From: DATFVA01 sp963811905
GTDB taxonomy: Bacteria; Bacteroidota; Ignavibacteria; Ignavibacteriales; Ignavibacteriaceae
Direction of reading: 5' to 3'
Length of the DNA stretch: 64,000 nucleotides
NCBI GenBank assembly: GCA_963811905.1
Contig: CAWETK010000006.1
Coordinates: 1-64,000 of the forward strand
Part shown: piece by piece, positions 54,943 to 63,937 of the stretch
Numbering within the stretch: position 1 is the stretch's first letter
Layout of the letters: each line of letters opens with the position of its first letter
The notes under the pieces: generated by a model
Seen by the model: the letters and a program-made list of their open reading frames with translations, nothing else
Database searches by the model: none
Told to the model about the DNA's origin: nothing
Program-made: the position numbers and the translations under genes

Positions 54943-55819
54943 TTTGAGTGATAAAAGAAAACTGACGCGATGATGATTTTAAAGAGGTTTCAGGCGATAC
55001 TCTCAGTAATTTCAGATCGTTCAGGAGTTCGGAGGCTGACTGGTATCTTTCTTTTTTATTTTTTGCAAGGGATTTAAAGATTATCGACTCTAAAGCTTTC
55101 GGGATTTTTTCATTATATGAACTCAGTGCGGCGGGATTTTCATTTAATATTGAATATACAACCGCCTGGTCGTAGTCACCCTTAAAAGGCAGCTGGCCTG
55201 TGAAAAGTTCATACATAACAATTCCAAGCGACCATATATCTGTCTGATGGTCGACGTTCTCTCCTGTTGTCTGTTCGGGCGACATATATGAGATTGTGCC
55301 GAGAGTAGTTCCAAGTCTTGTAAGGTTTTCGCCGCCGCCCAGTTTCGCCAGTCCGAAATCCATTATTTTAACAGCACCGTCATCAGTTACCATTATATTG
55401 GATGATTTAATATCGCGATGTACAACACCTTTTTTATGTGCCGCCTCAAGTCCCTGGCATATCTTAATGGAAATATCCAGAGCCTCATCGTATGAAACTT
55501 TTCCCTCCCTGATCCTGTCTTTCAGTTCAACACCATCAATGTACTCCATTACAAGAAAGACCCTCGGATCGCCTTCCTTCTCATCACTTTTTTCAATTGA
55601 ATAAATTGTTGTAATGTTGGGGTGGTTCAGAGCAGCCGCTGCTCTTGCTTCCGTCCTGAACCTGTTGAGAGTTTCTTCATTCACTGTTATATGATGGGGA
55701 AGGAATTTAAGAGCAGCTACCCTGTCAAGCTCAATATCATTAGCTTTATATACCACACCCATCCCGCCTTCACCGAGCTTCTCTGTAATCTTATAATGAA
55801 GTATGGTACTTCCAATCAT
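54824..55819 (-). CDS. serine/threonine protein kinase, probably frameshifted at its C-terminus
   Basis: Hanks-type kinase of about 275 residues: glycine loop GEGGMGVVY (16-24), Lys38 (ALKFL), catalytic HRDIKSSN with Asp136, DFG at 154-156, activation segment GTISYMSPEQTTG and the C-lobe DIWSLGIVMYELFTG. After residue 275 the reading continues for about 50 residues of unlikely sequence (DCIKMGCRYRTDILNRIF) that overlaps the TPR gene. The alternative frame there reads MPEVKTSPLLKST and a membrane helix. So the true product is likely a receptor kinase with an extracytoplasmic TPR domain. Confidence 0.85.
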   Translation of the reverse strand: MIGSTILHYKITEKLGEGGMGVVYKANDIELDRVAALKFLPHHITVNEETLNRFRTEARAAAALNHPNITTIYSIEKSDEKEGDPRVFLVMEYIDGVELKDRIREGKVSYDEALDISIKICQGLEAAHKKGVVHRDIKSSNIMVTDDGAVKIMDFGLAKLGGGENLTRLGTTLGTISYMSPEQTTGENVDHQTDIWSLGIVMYELFTGQLPFKGDYDQAVVYSILNENPAALSSYNEKIPKALESIIFKSLAKNKKERYQSASELLNDLKLLRVSPETSLKSSSRQFSFITQNAGGKNVTPSQIDCIKMGCRYRTDILNRIFIIRLYLPRK

Positions 55820-55980
55820 TTTATAGCTGATATTAATGGATAATATTTATCTGCGAATTCAATGACACTCCGGTATCTGCCGGCAGAAAGAAAGAATATG
55901 GTTTTGTGTATCAGAGAAGATAGTTAAATTTATTCAGATTTAACACACCTCAAAATATTCAAACCGTGTGATGCTGCAGA

Positions 55981-56023
55981 GAACTCCATAAACCCTGCCG
56001 AAGCGTCGGGGCAGGTGAAGTTC
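55981..56023. repeat. 43-bp palindromic repeat, second copy
   Basis: GAACTCCA ... TGAAGTTC arms with inner CCTGCC / GGGCAGG. Nearly identical to 2219-2261, and on the same strand. Confidence 0.65.
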
Positions 56024-56057
56024 CTATGTGAGGCTTATGCATATGATGTTTTAAAGG

Positions 56058-56191
56058 GGTTGACTAAAAAGTAACCCTGTCATTCCGATCAAGGGAAGAA
56101 ATCTTAGAATTCGAAAAGATTTCTCGGTCGAAGACTCCCAACCTATCGGTTGGTAAACTCGAAATGACATTGTCTTGCTTTTTAGTCAGCC
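56058..56191. mobile_element. MITE-like 134-bp inverted-repeat element
   Basis: Termini GGTTGACTAAAAAG and its complement-type end CTTTTTAGTCAGCC, extending inward over TGTCATTCCGA / TCGAAATGACA to about 32 bp of imperfect inverted repeat. Inside are two perfect hairpins (GAAATCTT / AAGATTTC and CCAACC-TATC-GGTTGG). It encodes nothing. No clear target-site duplication. A partial relative is at 4289-4329. Confidence 0.6.
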
Positions 56192-56608
56192 TCCTACATG
56201 ATGTTCGCAAAACATGATGTTTGTAAAGCATGATGGTATGGCAGAATGAATCAGGGATGTGAGCCGGAGGGAGAGCGGACTATGCTGGTATTATGACCGG
56301 AGTTAAGACGGTTCAAGGACGGTTCATCGCTAATTTCGGGGAAAGATTGATGAATTATTAAACGGGAATTGGCGAATTGGGTGAATTGAGCGGACTTAAC
56401 GAATTAATTTAACAATTCAGAAATATTCAACGATTGTATTATATAATTTTTCAATCTGAAGTTCAACCCGCCGACTAAAATGAAAAAGTATGATTCATAA
56501 AAAAGGCAGACTTAGCTTAAGGATAGTAATTGTCGAATTGGGCGAATTTAGCAAACTTAACGAATTAATTTAAGGAATTGCCGAATTAAAAATTCAGAAC
56601 CAATTCAT

Positions 56609-56641
56609 AAAAAAGGCAGCCCTTAAATTAAAGCTGCCTTT
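56609..56641 (-). terminator. terminator of the BNR-protein gene
   Basis: AAGGCAGC / GCTGCCTT stem with a T run on the minus strand, about 75 bp after the stop. A purine-rich GATAAAAG tract lies between (56644-56705). Confidence 0.8.
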
Positions 56642-56714
56642 ATCGAAAGATAAAAGATAAAAGTAAAAAGATAAAAGTAATAAAAGTAAGAAGATAAAAG
56701 AGATCTACTTACTT

Positions 56715-59700
56715 TTATTTTGCCTGATGCCATTCCGGGAACCTGCCAGGTGTATAGGGGGCTCCATATTTCTCCAGGTCAGATTCAAGTGTTTTGACTT
56801 CTCCGTCGATTGATTTAAGCCGGGAGAGCAGACCTTCAAATTGTGAAGCTGCCGCATCGTAGGATTGTTCATATGTTGTCGTGGGTGCCGATGTGGTTGT
56901 CCATAATGCTGAAGTTATCAGATCCACTCTTTCTTTTACGGAAGTCGGTGAACCTCCTTCGATCTTTGCCCTCAGAGGATCGCCATTTAGCTTGCGGTTA
57001 AAATCATCCAGTTCTTTTTCGATCTTTATTACAGTATTATATGTTTCATCGGGAACTTCCGCACCGTCAATTACTGCCTTTTTAAAATATTTAATTTTAT
57101 CATCAAGCGATTTTCTGTAGGCATCGGCTCCCGAGATCGCCCTTGTAAGTTCGGCAACTTTCTTATTGAACTGATCAAGCGACTGCTGATCAGCAGCAGG
57201 CAGAGAGGCAAGGTTGATAGACTTGCACACGAAGTCCTGCGGGGCAGCGAGTTCGGTAAACTTCCCATCCTGGAACTTTGAAATTGATACCTTATACGTT
57301 CCCGGCACAACCATATATCCCCTATCCGGCTCATTCCATGGAACAGAGTCATCAAATGGTGTTAAAGAGACGGGTGTGAAGGGATTATATCTGAAATCCC
57401 AAGTAATGCGGTTCACTCCCTTTTTGGGATCTGTCTTTATTTTCCTTATCACGTTTCCCTGCGAATCGGTGATTGTAAAAAGCAGGTAGGCATCAGGTTC
57501 CTCCTGTTCATTAAACAACTGGTTATAAGTCGGGTATTTTATTTCTTCATTTTTCTTCTGCTTTTCTTTCTCCTCATCCCTTCTTTTATCTTTCAAAGAT
57601 TTGATTTCATCTTTCAGATAATACGTAAAGACTGCTCCGAAATCAGGGTTGGGAGCATTATAAAAACTTGCACCCATAAACCCGACACCGGGGAAAGCAT
57701 ATGGCTGCGCTTCAATAAACATCAAAGCATCTTTCACCGGGAAGAGATAAGCTTCCTTTTTGAGGTTTTCCCCGGACATATATCTCAGCGGTGAATAATC
57801 ATCAAGAATATAAATCCCTCTTCCGAATGTTGAAACTACCAGATCATTTTCCCGCCGCTGAATTGTCAGATCCATAACCATTTCGGTAGGAAGCCCGTTC
57901 TTTAATGGTATCCATTCTTTACCGCCGTCGACTGTGTAGAAAACACCGAATTGTGTTCCGATGAACAGGAGGTCTTTGTCAACATTATCCTCGGCAATTG
58001 TAAATGTGCTCCCATAGTCAGGCAGGTTTCCGTTATATAACGACCACGATTTTCCGCCATCAATTGTTTTATAAACGTACGGTTTGAAATCTCCTGCTAC
58101 AAAATTTTCACAGGCAGCATATGCAAGATTTTTGTCAAAGTGTGATGCTGCAATCTGTTCTATCCTGGCATACTCCGGTAATCCGGGAGTTGATGACTTA
58201 TTCCAGTTCTTCCCTCCGTCAGTTGTATAATATATCAATCCGTCCCCCGAACCAGTAAACAGGAGGTTCTCATCAAGCGGAGATTCAGCTATTGCGCTTA
58301 GCTGAGCCATTGATCCTCTGCGTGCGAGGTCATCAATACTCCATGATCTATCCATCAGGTCCTGCATTTGAGGCGGAACACCTCTTGTAAGATCGGGGCT
58401 AATAATTTTCCAGGTACTTCCCTGGTCATCTGTTCTGAATAATTTGTTTGCGCCGAAGTACAATCTGTGATTATCGAATTTCGAAATAAGCAGAGCTGCG
58501 TCCCAGTCGAACCTGTAGGCAGTATCTGCAAAATCAAAAGGTTTAATGTATAATCTCTCGCCGCTTTTTTTATCAAAACGGACTAACCCTCCGTTCTGGG
58601 ATTCAGAATAGATTATGTTAGGATTTTTCCAGTCAACCTGAGTCTGGAAACCATCACCTGAACAGGTATAGTACCAGTCCTGGTTGGTGATTCCGCCAGT
58701 ATTTATTGTACGCGAAGGACCGCCGAAACTACTATTGTCCTGCGAACCCGCAAACACATTATAGAAAGGCAGGTCGTTATCGGTTGTTACTTTATAGATT
58801 TCAGCAATAGGTATATTATCCTTAAAATCCCAGTTCTTTCCCTGGTCGTAGGTCTCGTATACACCTCCATCGCATCCTGCAATCAGGTGGTTATTATTGT
58901 CAGGATCGATCCATAAAACGTGATTGTCCACGTGTTTTTTATCTTCGCCTAAATTATCCCAATTCTTTCCGCCGTCATTGCTGACCTGCATAAAAACATC
59001 CATACTATAAACACGGTCAACATTTTTAGTATCGCAGAAAAGCTTCTGGAAATAAAACGCATATGAAGAAACATAGCTGCTCTGTTTTGACCAGCTCACA
59101 CCTCTGTCGGTGCTCTTATAAACTCCGCCTTCTTTTGCTGCCTCAACGATTGCATAAAGAACATCAGGGTTAACAGGTGAAATTGCAATTCCGATCCTCC
59201 CCATATCGGCAGAGGGCAGACCTTTACTCATTTTATCCCAGGTAGTGCCGCTGTCTGTACTGCGGTAAATCCCGCTCTCGGGTCCTCCGTAAACTCCTGT
59301 ATACAAATTTCTCATCCGCTGGTGCATTGAAGCATAAAGAATATTTGAGTACCTGGGATCCATATGTATTTCAAATGCACCGGTATATTTACTCACCGAT
59401 AAAACATTATTCCAGGTTTTGCCGCCGTCTGTAGTCTTATATACACCTCTATCACCGCCGGAAACCCTTGAAGGACCGTATGCGGCAACGTAAACAACAT
59501 TCCCATCATTCGGATCAACAACAATTCCCCCAATCTGTCTGGATTCTTTCAGTCCCGTATTCTTCCAGCTTTTCCCCCCGTCTTCGCTCTTATATACGCC
59601 ATCGCCATAAATAACATTATTCTGATTATTGTTTTCGCCGGTTCCAACCCAGACGACACTCGGATTAGCCGGATCTATCGCTATTGCCCCGATTGCGTAC

Positions 59701-59981
59701 GAATTCTGATTATCAAATGCCGGGGAAAAAGTTACTCCGCTATTTGTAGTCTTCCATAATGAACCATGTCCCGAACCGACAAAGTACTCGCTATGATCGA
59801 AGGGATTAACAGCAAGGGCTACAACCCGGCCGCCTGTTATAGCAGGACCAATACTCCTGAATGACAACCCGCTCATCGAAATATTTTTCAGTGAATCGGG
59901 CTCTGTTTTATCCTGTGCATTTATATTTAAGGAGAAGACAGACAGGAGAAAAATCACAGAGAACAATAGATTTTTTTTCAT
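56715..59981 (-). CDS. large secreted BNR/sortilin-type propeller protein
   Basis: 1088 aa. Signal peptide (LLFSVIFLLSVFSLNINAQ), then two or more BNR/VPS10-like propellers over residues about 35-760 with many Asp-box-like repeats (VYKSEDGGKSWKNTGL, GVYKTTDGGKTWNNVL, GIYRSTDSGTTWDKMS, VYKTIDGGKSWSLYNG). The last 300 residues hold a beta-sandwich part (DAYLLFTITDSQGNVIRKIK) and helices. Homologues are often annotated as glycosyl hydrolases, but no catalytic residues can be assigned here. No C-terminal type IX secretion sorting domain is visible. It stands alone with its own terminator. Confidence 0.88.
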   Translation of the reverse strand: MKKNLLFSVIFLLSVFSLNINAQDKTEPDSLKNISMSGLSFRSIGPAITGGRVVALAVNPFDHSEYFVGSGHGSLWKTTNSGVTFSPAFDNQNSYAIGAIAIDPANPSVVWVGTGENNNQNNVIYGDGVYKSEDGGKSWKNTGLKESRQIGGIVVDPNDGNVVYVAAYGPSRVSGGDRGVYKTTDGGKTWNNVLSVSKYTGAFEIHMDPRYSNILYASMHQRMRNLYTGVYGGPESGIYRSTDSGTTWDKMSKGLPSADMGRIGIAISPVNPDVLYAIVEAAKEGGVYKSTDRGVSWSKQSSYVSSYAFYFQKLFCDTKNVDRVYSMDVFMQVSNDGGKNWDNLGEDKKHVDNHVLWIDPDNNNHLIAGCDGGVYETYDQGKNWDFKDNIPIAEIYKVTTDNDLPFYNVFAGSQDNSSFGGPSRTINTGGITNQDWYYTCSGDGFQTQVDWKNPNIIYSESQNGGLVRFDKKSGERLYIKPFDFADTAYRFDWDAALLISKFDNHRLYFGANKLFRTDDQGSTWKIISPDLTRGVPPQMQDLMDRSWSIDDLARRGSMAQLSAIAESPLDENLLFTGSGDGLIYYTTDGGKNWNKSSTPGLPEYARIEQIAASHFDKNLAYAACENFVAGDFKPYVYKTIDGGKSWSLYNGNLPDYGSTFTIAEDNVDKDLLFIGTQFGVFYTVDGGKEWIPLKNGLPTEMVMDLTIQRRENDLVVSTFGRGIYILDDYSPLRYMSGENLKKEAYLFPVKDALMFIEAQPYAFPGVGFMGASFYNAPNPDFGAVFTYYLKDEIKSLKDKRRDEEKEKQKKNEEIKYPTYNQLFNEQEEPDAYLLFTITDSQGNVIRKIKTDPKKGVNRITWDFRYNPFTPVSLTPFDDSVPWNEPDRGYMVVPGTYKVSISKFQDGKFTELAAPQDFVCKSINLASLPAADQQSLDQFNKKVAELTRAISGADAYRKSLDDKIKYFKKAVIDGAEVPDETYNTVIKIEKELDDFNRKLNGDPLRAKIEGGSPTSVKERVDLITSALWTTTSAPTTTYEQSYDAAASQFEGLLSRLKSIDGEVKTLESDLEKYGAPYTPGRFPEWHQAK

Positions 59982-60496
59982 ACTTGTAACGAATTTTTGT
60001 TTTTGTAAATAGATATGTATTTGAGAATCAAATCGCCGGACTTCAGTCTTTGAGTAAAATTTGAACCCAAATTAAAAGAAAGTTTTAATTAATTCTAATC
60101 AAACAACTATATTTTTTGATGAATGGCAGCATTTTAGGATGAGATGGTGGTACCCAGAACATTCTTTTTTTTTCCTAATTGTAGTATTCATTCTTGCTGA
60201 CTGATTTATAAAGTTCTTTTACAAAAATCAGGCAGGAACTTCATTTATCGAATAACTACTTCGTTGAGATACAATATTCCTTCCTGAAAAGGAATTAAAT
60301 CGGTTTTAATCGCATTTCAGAATGTATCTGAGACGTATGTGAGACTTATGTGAAACGGATATGAGACGTATGTGAAATGTATTTAGAGTTCAGGCAGAAA
60401 GAGTTACTGAGAGACCGGATGGGATGCCGTTGATAAATCATAACAACCTCTTCATTCTTTTTTTTATATATTGGCTAATAATAAGCAGGAAATTTT
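59982..60496. other. gene-free region with an 11-bp tandem repeat
   Basis: Five imperfect copies of GAGACGTATGT lie at 60330-60384. A GAAGTTC/GAACTTC-type pair occurs near 60210-60245, related to the palindromic repeats at 2219. Otherwise AT-rich without features. Confidence 0.55.
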
Positions 60497-60919
60497 ATGA
60501 AGTGTCTGCAGAAAGAATTCAGCATCAAATCGAAAGGGAGAGGTTTTCATCTGGTGACAGACGAAATCCTGGATCAGCTAAATGAAATAAGAGAAATAAA
60601 AACGGGTATCGCGCACATTTTCATTAAGCATACTTCGGCTTCACTTTCTTTGAATGAAAATGCCGATCCGACTGTAAGAAGTGATATGGAAAAACATTTC
60701 AACAAAATGGTCCCTGAAAATGCTCCTTATTACGACCATAATGCCGAAGGTTCGGATGATATGCCTGCACATATAAAATCTGTAATTCTGGGCAGCAGTA
60801 TATCAGTACCAATTAAAGATGGTGATTTCAATCTTGGTACATGGCAGGGCATTTATCTATGCGAGCACAGGAACCGGGGAGGAAGCAGGAAGATAGTAAT
60901 TACTATTATCGGAGAATAA
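60497..60919 (+). CDS. yjbQ: YjbQ/UPF0047 family protein (secondary thiamine-phosphate synthase type)
   Basis: 140 aa, the usual length. Family motifs: HTSASLSLNENADPTVRSDM, YDHNAEGSDDMPAHIKS, LGTWQGIYLCEHR and the end GGSRKIVITIIGE. The trio of conserved His residues forms a metal-binding active site in known structures. E. coli YjbQ has weak thiamine-phosphate synthase activity; the physiological role is unclear. Confidence 0.93.
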   Translation: MKCLQKEFSIKSKGRGFHLVTDEILDQLNEIREIKTGIAHIFIKHTSASLSLNENADPTVRSDMEKHFNKMVPENAPYYDHNAEGSDDMPAHIKSVILGSSISVPIKDGDFNLGTWQGIYLCEHRNRGGSRKIVITIIGE

Positions 60920-60958
60920 AAAAAGAGGCGCATCAGTCTCCTGATACCTCCTCTTTTC
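60919..60958. terminator. bidirectional terminator between yjbQ and the barrel gene
   Basis: AAAAGAGG ... ATCAG-TCTC-CTGAT ... CCTCTTTT, with A and T runs on both sides, between two convergent genes. Confidence 0.85.
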
Positions 60959-60976
60959 ATACGGTAATTATAAAAT

Positions 60977-61621
60977 CTAAAAATAGAACCTGAAACCAAC
61001 CCTGAACATTATACCGCTCATATCGAACACTCTTTCGAATGTTCTTTTTACTCCAAAAGCATCAGTTGTTTCATACGTCCAGCTTGGCGCGGAAGAATGA
61101 TATGCAAGTTCGGCGAACACATCTGCCTGCCTGCTCATTTCATAAATTCCCCCAACTCCTACTCTCCAGTTCAAATCAAAAGCCGTCTGAAATTCATCTC
61201 TGGATGGATCCACATAATCATTATAATTTATGAGCAGAACCTCAGCACCGATGCCTGCAGTCAGATATGCCTGGGTATAAGGAGCCACAAGAGTTTTACC
61301 CGTAATGTGAATCATCAGTGGAAAATCATGCAGGTTTGTCTTTGCTCTTAATTCATTTATTTCTCCGCCGCCGATTGGATTGGGATCAGTCTGGTTCAGA
61401 CTATTAACCAGAGTTTTATCAACATAATTCTTATGGTACCAGTCGAAACTCCATCCAAAACTGAAATGCTTATCGACAAAGTGGGAACCTTCATAACCTA
61501 TGATAAATCCACCGCCTGCAGATGATGGTGAGAAAATACCCAGTTTTATTGCCGCAGTGTTCGCCTGGGCATAAATTCCCGATACAGATAATACGAAGAT
61601 AATAACGAGTAACTTTTTCAT
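60977..61621 (-). CDS. outer-membrane beta-barrel protein
   Basis: 214 aa. Signal peptide (KLLVIIFVLSVSGIYAQ) followed by eight or so amphipathic strands (AAIKLGIFSPSSAGGGFIIG, FSFGWSFDWYHKNY, FDLNWRVGVGGIYEM, DVFAELAYHSSAPSWTY) and a C-terminal strand MFRVGFRFYF ending in Phe, as required for barrel assembly. Resembles porin-family or OmpA-barrel-like proteins. Role unknown. Confidence 0.8.
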   Translation of the reverse strand: MKKLLVIIFVLSVSGIYAQANTAAIKLGIFSPSSAGGGFIIGYEGSHFVDKHFSFGWSFDWYHKNYVDKTLVNSLNQTDPNPIGGGEINELRAKTNLHDFPLMIHITGKTLVAPYTQAYLTAGIGAEVLLINYNDYVDPSRDEFQTAFDLNWRVGVGGIYEMSRQADVFAELAYHSSAPSWTYETTDAFGVKRTFERVFDMSGIMFRVGFRFYF

Positions 61622-61772
61622 CTTTTCCTCAATTTATGAGTCTCCCCCAAAAAGCAAATCAAATGCCATTTGAGAATCGGGTATTCCGATCTGTTTTCTT
61701 GTTTATTTAGTACTTGTTGTACAAAAAGTACTACAGCAGGTATAACAGATTAGACATTTATAACTGCAGTCA

Positions 61773-61813
61773 AAAAATAAAAAAGCCGGATCAATTAACC
61801 AATAAATCCGGCT
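61773..61813 (-). terminator. terminator of the ferredoxin gene
   Basis: AGCCGGAT / ATCCGGCT stem with TTTTTTATTTTTTG on the minus strand, 27 bp past the stop. Confidence 0.9.
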
Positions 61814-61839
61814 TCAGGAAATTCATTTATTCTTTTTTT

Positions 61840-62190
61840 TTATCCTGCATATCCCCATTTCTTTTTATTCTCTTCTATCTCTTCAGAAGTCGGAAGAGGT
61901 TTCCCCTCTTCACGCTGGGGAACAATTCTCTGCTTGCCGACAATTCTTGCATTCAATTGAATATCTTCTTTGAAAATGTCGGGTACCATCTCCTCTTCGA
62001 AAATCGCCTCCCAGGGACATTCTGGTACACAGGCATTGCAGTCTATACATTCATCAGGGTCAATCAGCAGCATTTCTTTCGGAATAGTTGGATCATCTCC
62101 GGTATATTCGTAAATACAGTCAACCGGGCAGACCTGGGTGCACGCAACATCTTTACAGTTAAGACATAATTTTGTTATGGTGTAAGCCAT
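61840..62190 (-). CDS. ferredoxin with two Fe-S clusters (FdxA-like)
   Basis: 116 aa. Cys clusters CLNCKDVACTQVCPVDC (Cys9, 12, 17, 21, 25) and CIDCNACVPECP (Cys48, 51, 54, 58). The spacing with an insertion before Cys17 fits the FdxA group, which binds [3Fe-4S] plus [4Fe-4S], but the extra Cys12 leaves a 2[4Fe-4S] form possible. The C-terminal 45 residues are charged (DIFKEDIQLNARIVGKQRIV). Low-potential electron carrier in the cytoplasm. Confidence 0.92.
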   Translation of the reverse strand: MAYTITKLCLNCKDVACTQVCPVDCIYEYTGDDPTIPKEMLLIDPDECIDCNACVPECPWEAIFEEEMVPDIFKEDIQLNARIVGKQRIVPQREEGKPLPTSEEIEENKKKWGYAG

Positions 62191-62414
62191 AGTTATTCCT
62201 TTGAGAGTTAATGAAAATCCTATCGATCCTCTTTAATGAATGATTCCGATCCAAGTGATTTCTGTAAACAACATTCAAGAATAAAAAAATATTATTGATT
62301 AAGCAAGCCGTCATTCCTCCTGGTGATGCAGAGAAAAATAAGTGAGGCTTAAACTATTATTTTTTATATTTGTTTCTTTTGTTCTAATCCGGAAACCAGG
62401 AGGATAATATAATT

Positions 62415-62897
62415 ATGGAAAATATCAGAATATTGTTCGTCTGTATGGGAAATATCTGCCGTTCACCTGCCGCGGAAGGTATACTTAAGACAATGGTGGA
62501 AAAGGAGAAACTTTCTGACAGGATTGAGATTGATTCAGCGGGGACTATCGATTATCATGCAGGCGAATCTCCCGATCCCAGGATGAAGTTCCACGCCTCC
62601 AGCAGGGGCTATTTTCTTAAAAGCAAAGCCCGTCAGTTTGACCCTAAAACCGATTTTGAGAAGTTTGATTATATAATCACAATGGATGATGAAATATTCA
62701 ATGAGATTTCACGCCTGGATAAACAGAAGATATACCGAAATAAGATCCACAAAATGATTGAATTCAACCGGCATATCAAAGCAGATGAAGTGCCTGATCC
62801 CTATCTCGGAGGACCGGAGGGATTTGAAAAAGTTGTTGAGATACTGGTGGACGCATCCAGGGGATTGCTTAACAGGTTAAAGAATGAGCTTAAATGA
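62415..62897 (+). CDS. low-molecular-weight protein tyrosine phosphatase
   Basis: 160 aa. Active-site loop CMGNICRS at residues 10-17 with nucleophile Cys10, and general-acid loop DEVPDPYLGG with its Asp. The loop CMGNICRSPAAEGIL and the length match cytosolic LMW phosphatases. An AGGAGG site precedes the ATG. The 3' end overlaps the kinase-like gene by 14 nt. This pairing with a fructosamine-kinase-like gene is common and fits repair of glycated proteins in which the phosphate is removed or recycled (inference). Confidence 0.93.
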   Translation: MENIRILFVCMGNICRSPAAEGILKTMVEKEKLSDRIEIDSAGTIDYHAGESPDPRMKFHASSRGYFLKSKARQFDPKTDFEKFDYIITMDDEIFNEISRLDKQKIYRNKIHKMIEFNRHIKADEVPDPYLGGPEGFEKVVEILVDASRGLLNRLKNELK

Positions 62898-63756
62898 AAA
62901 AATAAGAAAAGAAATCGAAGAGAGACTGGATTCTTCGGTTAAAGAACATAAAATCCTTTCAGGGGGATGCATCAGCAATGCCTATAAGCTTACAATGTCA
63001 TCAGGAAAAACTTTCTTATTGAAAATAAATGATAATACGCCTCCCGATATGTTTGAGAAGGAAGCGCACGGCCTGAATGAATTGCAGAAAGCTGATGCAG
63101 TAAGAGCTCCCGGTGCCAAAATATATTCCAACAATTACCTGGTAACTGAATTTATTGAAAGCAGCAGAAAATCCGGCAGCTTTTTCAGCGACTTTGGAAG
63201 AGATTTTGCGGAACTGCATAAATACAGAGGTTCATCCTTCGGGTTTTATGAGGACAATTATATCGGGTCAACAACTCAGAAAAACCTCACCGATGATGAT
63301 GAAGATAAGGACTGGACAAAGTTTTATTTCAACAAAAGACTCCTCTTTCAATTACTGCTCTGTGAAAAGAATGGTCTTGCTGATGAGGATCTCAGGAAGA
63401 GCTTCAGCAGGCTTGAGAGTAAGATAAGCGATATTCTGAAAGACTCTGAAGAGCAGCCTTCACTTCTACACGGCGATCTATGGAGCGGAAATTATATGGT
63501 TGATGAACACGGGAATGCCTGCATTATTGATCCCGCTGTATATTACGGCCATCGTGAAGCTGACCTCGCGATGACAAAACTGTTCGGCGGATATTCGGAA
63601 GATTTCTATAAATCGTACAATGAAAATTTTCCCTTAAAAGATGGATGGGAATACAGGGAGAATATTTATAAGCTCTACCATGTTCTGAACCATCTGAATT
63701 TATTCGGAAGAGGCTACTACTCTCAGGCTCTCTCACTGATCAGGTTCTACCTATAA
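62884..63756 (+). CDS. fructosamine/ketosamine-3-kinase family protein
   Basis: 290 aa, aminoglycoside-phosphotransferase-like fold. Motifs: HKILSGGCISNAYKLTMSSG, TFLLKINDN with the ATP-binding Lys, ELHKYRGSSFGFYEDNYIGS, catalytic LLHGDLWSGNYM and metal-binding IIDPAVYYGHREADLAMTKL. Family members phosphorylate sugars attached to lysines and so destabilise protein glycation. Translationally coupled to the phosphatase gene before it. Confidence 0.92.
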   Translation: MSLNEKIRKEIEERLDSSVKEHKILSGGCISNAYKLTMSSGKTFLLKINDNTPPDMFEKEAHGLNELQKADAVRAPGAKIYSNNYLVTEFIESSRKSGSFFSDFGRDFAELHKYRGSSFGFYEDNYIGSTTQKNLTDDDEDKDWTKFYFNKRLLFQLLLCEKNGLADEDLRKSFSRLESKISDILKDSEEQPSLLHGDLWSGNYMVDEHGNACIIDPAVYYGHREADLAMTKLFGGYSEDFYKSYNENFPLKDGWEYRENIYKLYHVLNHLNLFGRGYYSQALSLIRFYL

Positions 63757-63856
63757 AATATCTGGTTTTAATTAAAGAATTTCTTTTCCGGCTAATTTTG
63801 GAAATTGCAAAGTGAAACGCTTTTTCGCTTAAATTATGGTGTTAAAAAATTCAACA

Positions 63857-63875
63857 GACTGACAAAATGTCAGTC
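63857..63875 (+). promoter_or_regulatory. 19-bp operator-like palindrome
   Basis: GACTGACA-AAA-TGTCAGTC, perfect 8-bp arms. It lies 63 nt before the next start codon, where a repressor operator would sit. Its form recalls inverted repeats ahead of small heat-shock genes in this phylum (from memory, unverified). Confidence 0.5.
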
Positions 63876-63895
63876 ACCGAATTTACATCCTATTT

Positions 63896-63930
63896 AAAGG
63901 CCGGTTAGAGGCCTTTTAAAGGCCTGGAGG
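63896..63930 (+). promoter_or_regulatory. leader with alternative hairpins next to a Shine-Dalgarno
   Basis: Three matching segments: AAAGGCC (63896-63902), AGGCCTTT (63909-63916) and AAAGGCCT (63918-63925). The middle one can pair with either side. GGAGG (63926-63930) follows directly after the last arm, and the ATG is at 63938. Pairing of the last two arms would crowd the ribosome site. Confidence 0.5.
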
Positions 63931-63937
63931 ACTCAAA

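Larger units (their letters stand above)
55820..56714. other. 895-bp gene-free region with several repeat families
   Basis: Holds a palindromic repeat at 55981-56023, the 134-bp inverted-repeat element at 56058-56191, ACATGATGTT-type repeats at 56198-56235, two related copies of GAATTGGGYGAATT ... CTTAACGAATTAATTTAA (56373-56411 and 56532-56573) and a copy of the TTCATAAAAAAGGCAG terminator arm near 56495. No gene supported on either strand. Confidence 0.6.

Noticed and set aside
56715..59981. Type IX secretion cargo
   Set aside because: The C-terminus ends PGRFPEWHQAK without a recognisable sorting domain.
61714..62169. A 151-codon + strand frame
   Set aside because: It is antisense to the ferredoxin gene, whose Cys motifs and terminator are clear.
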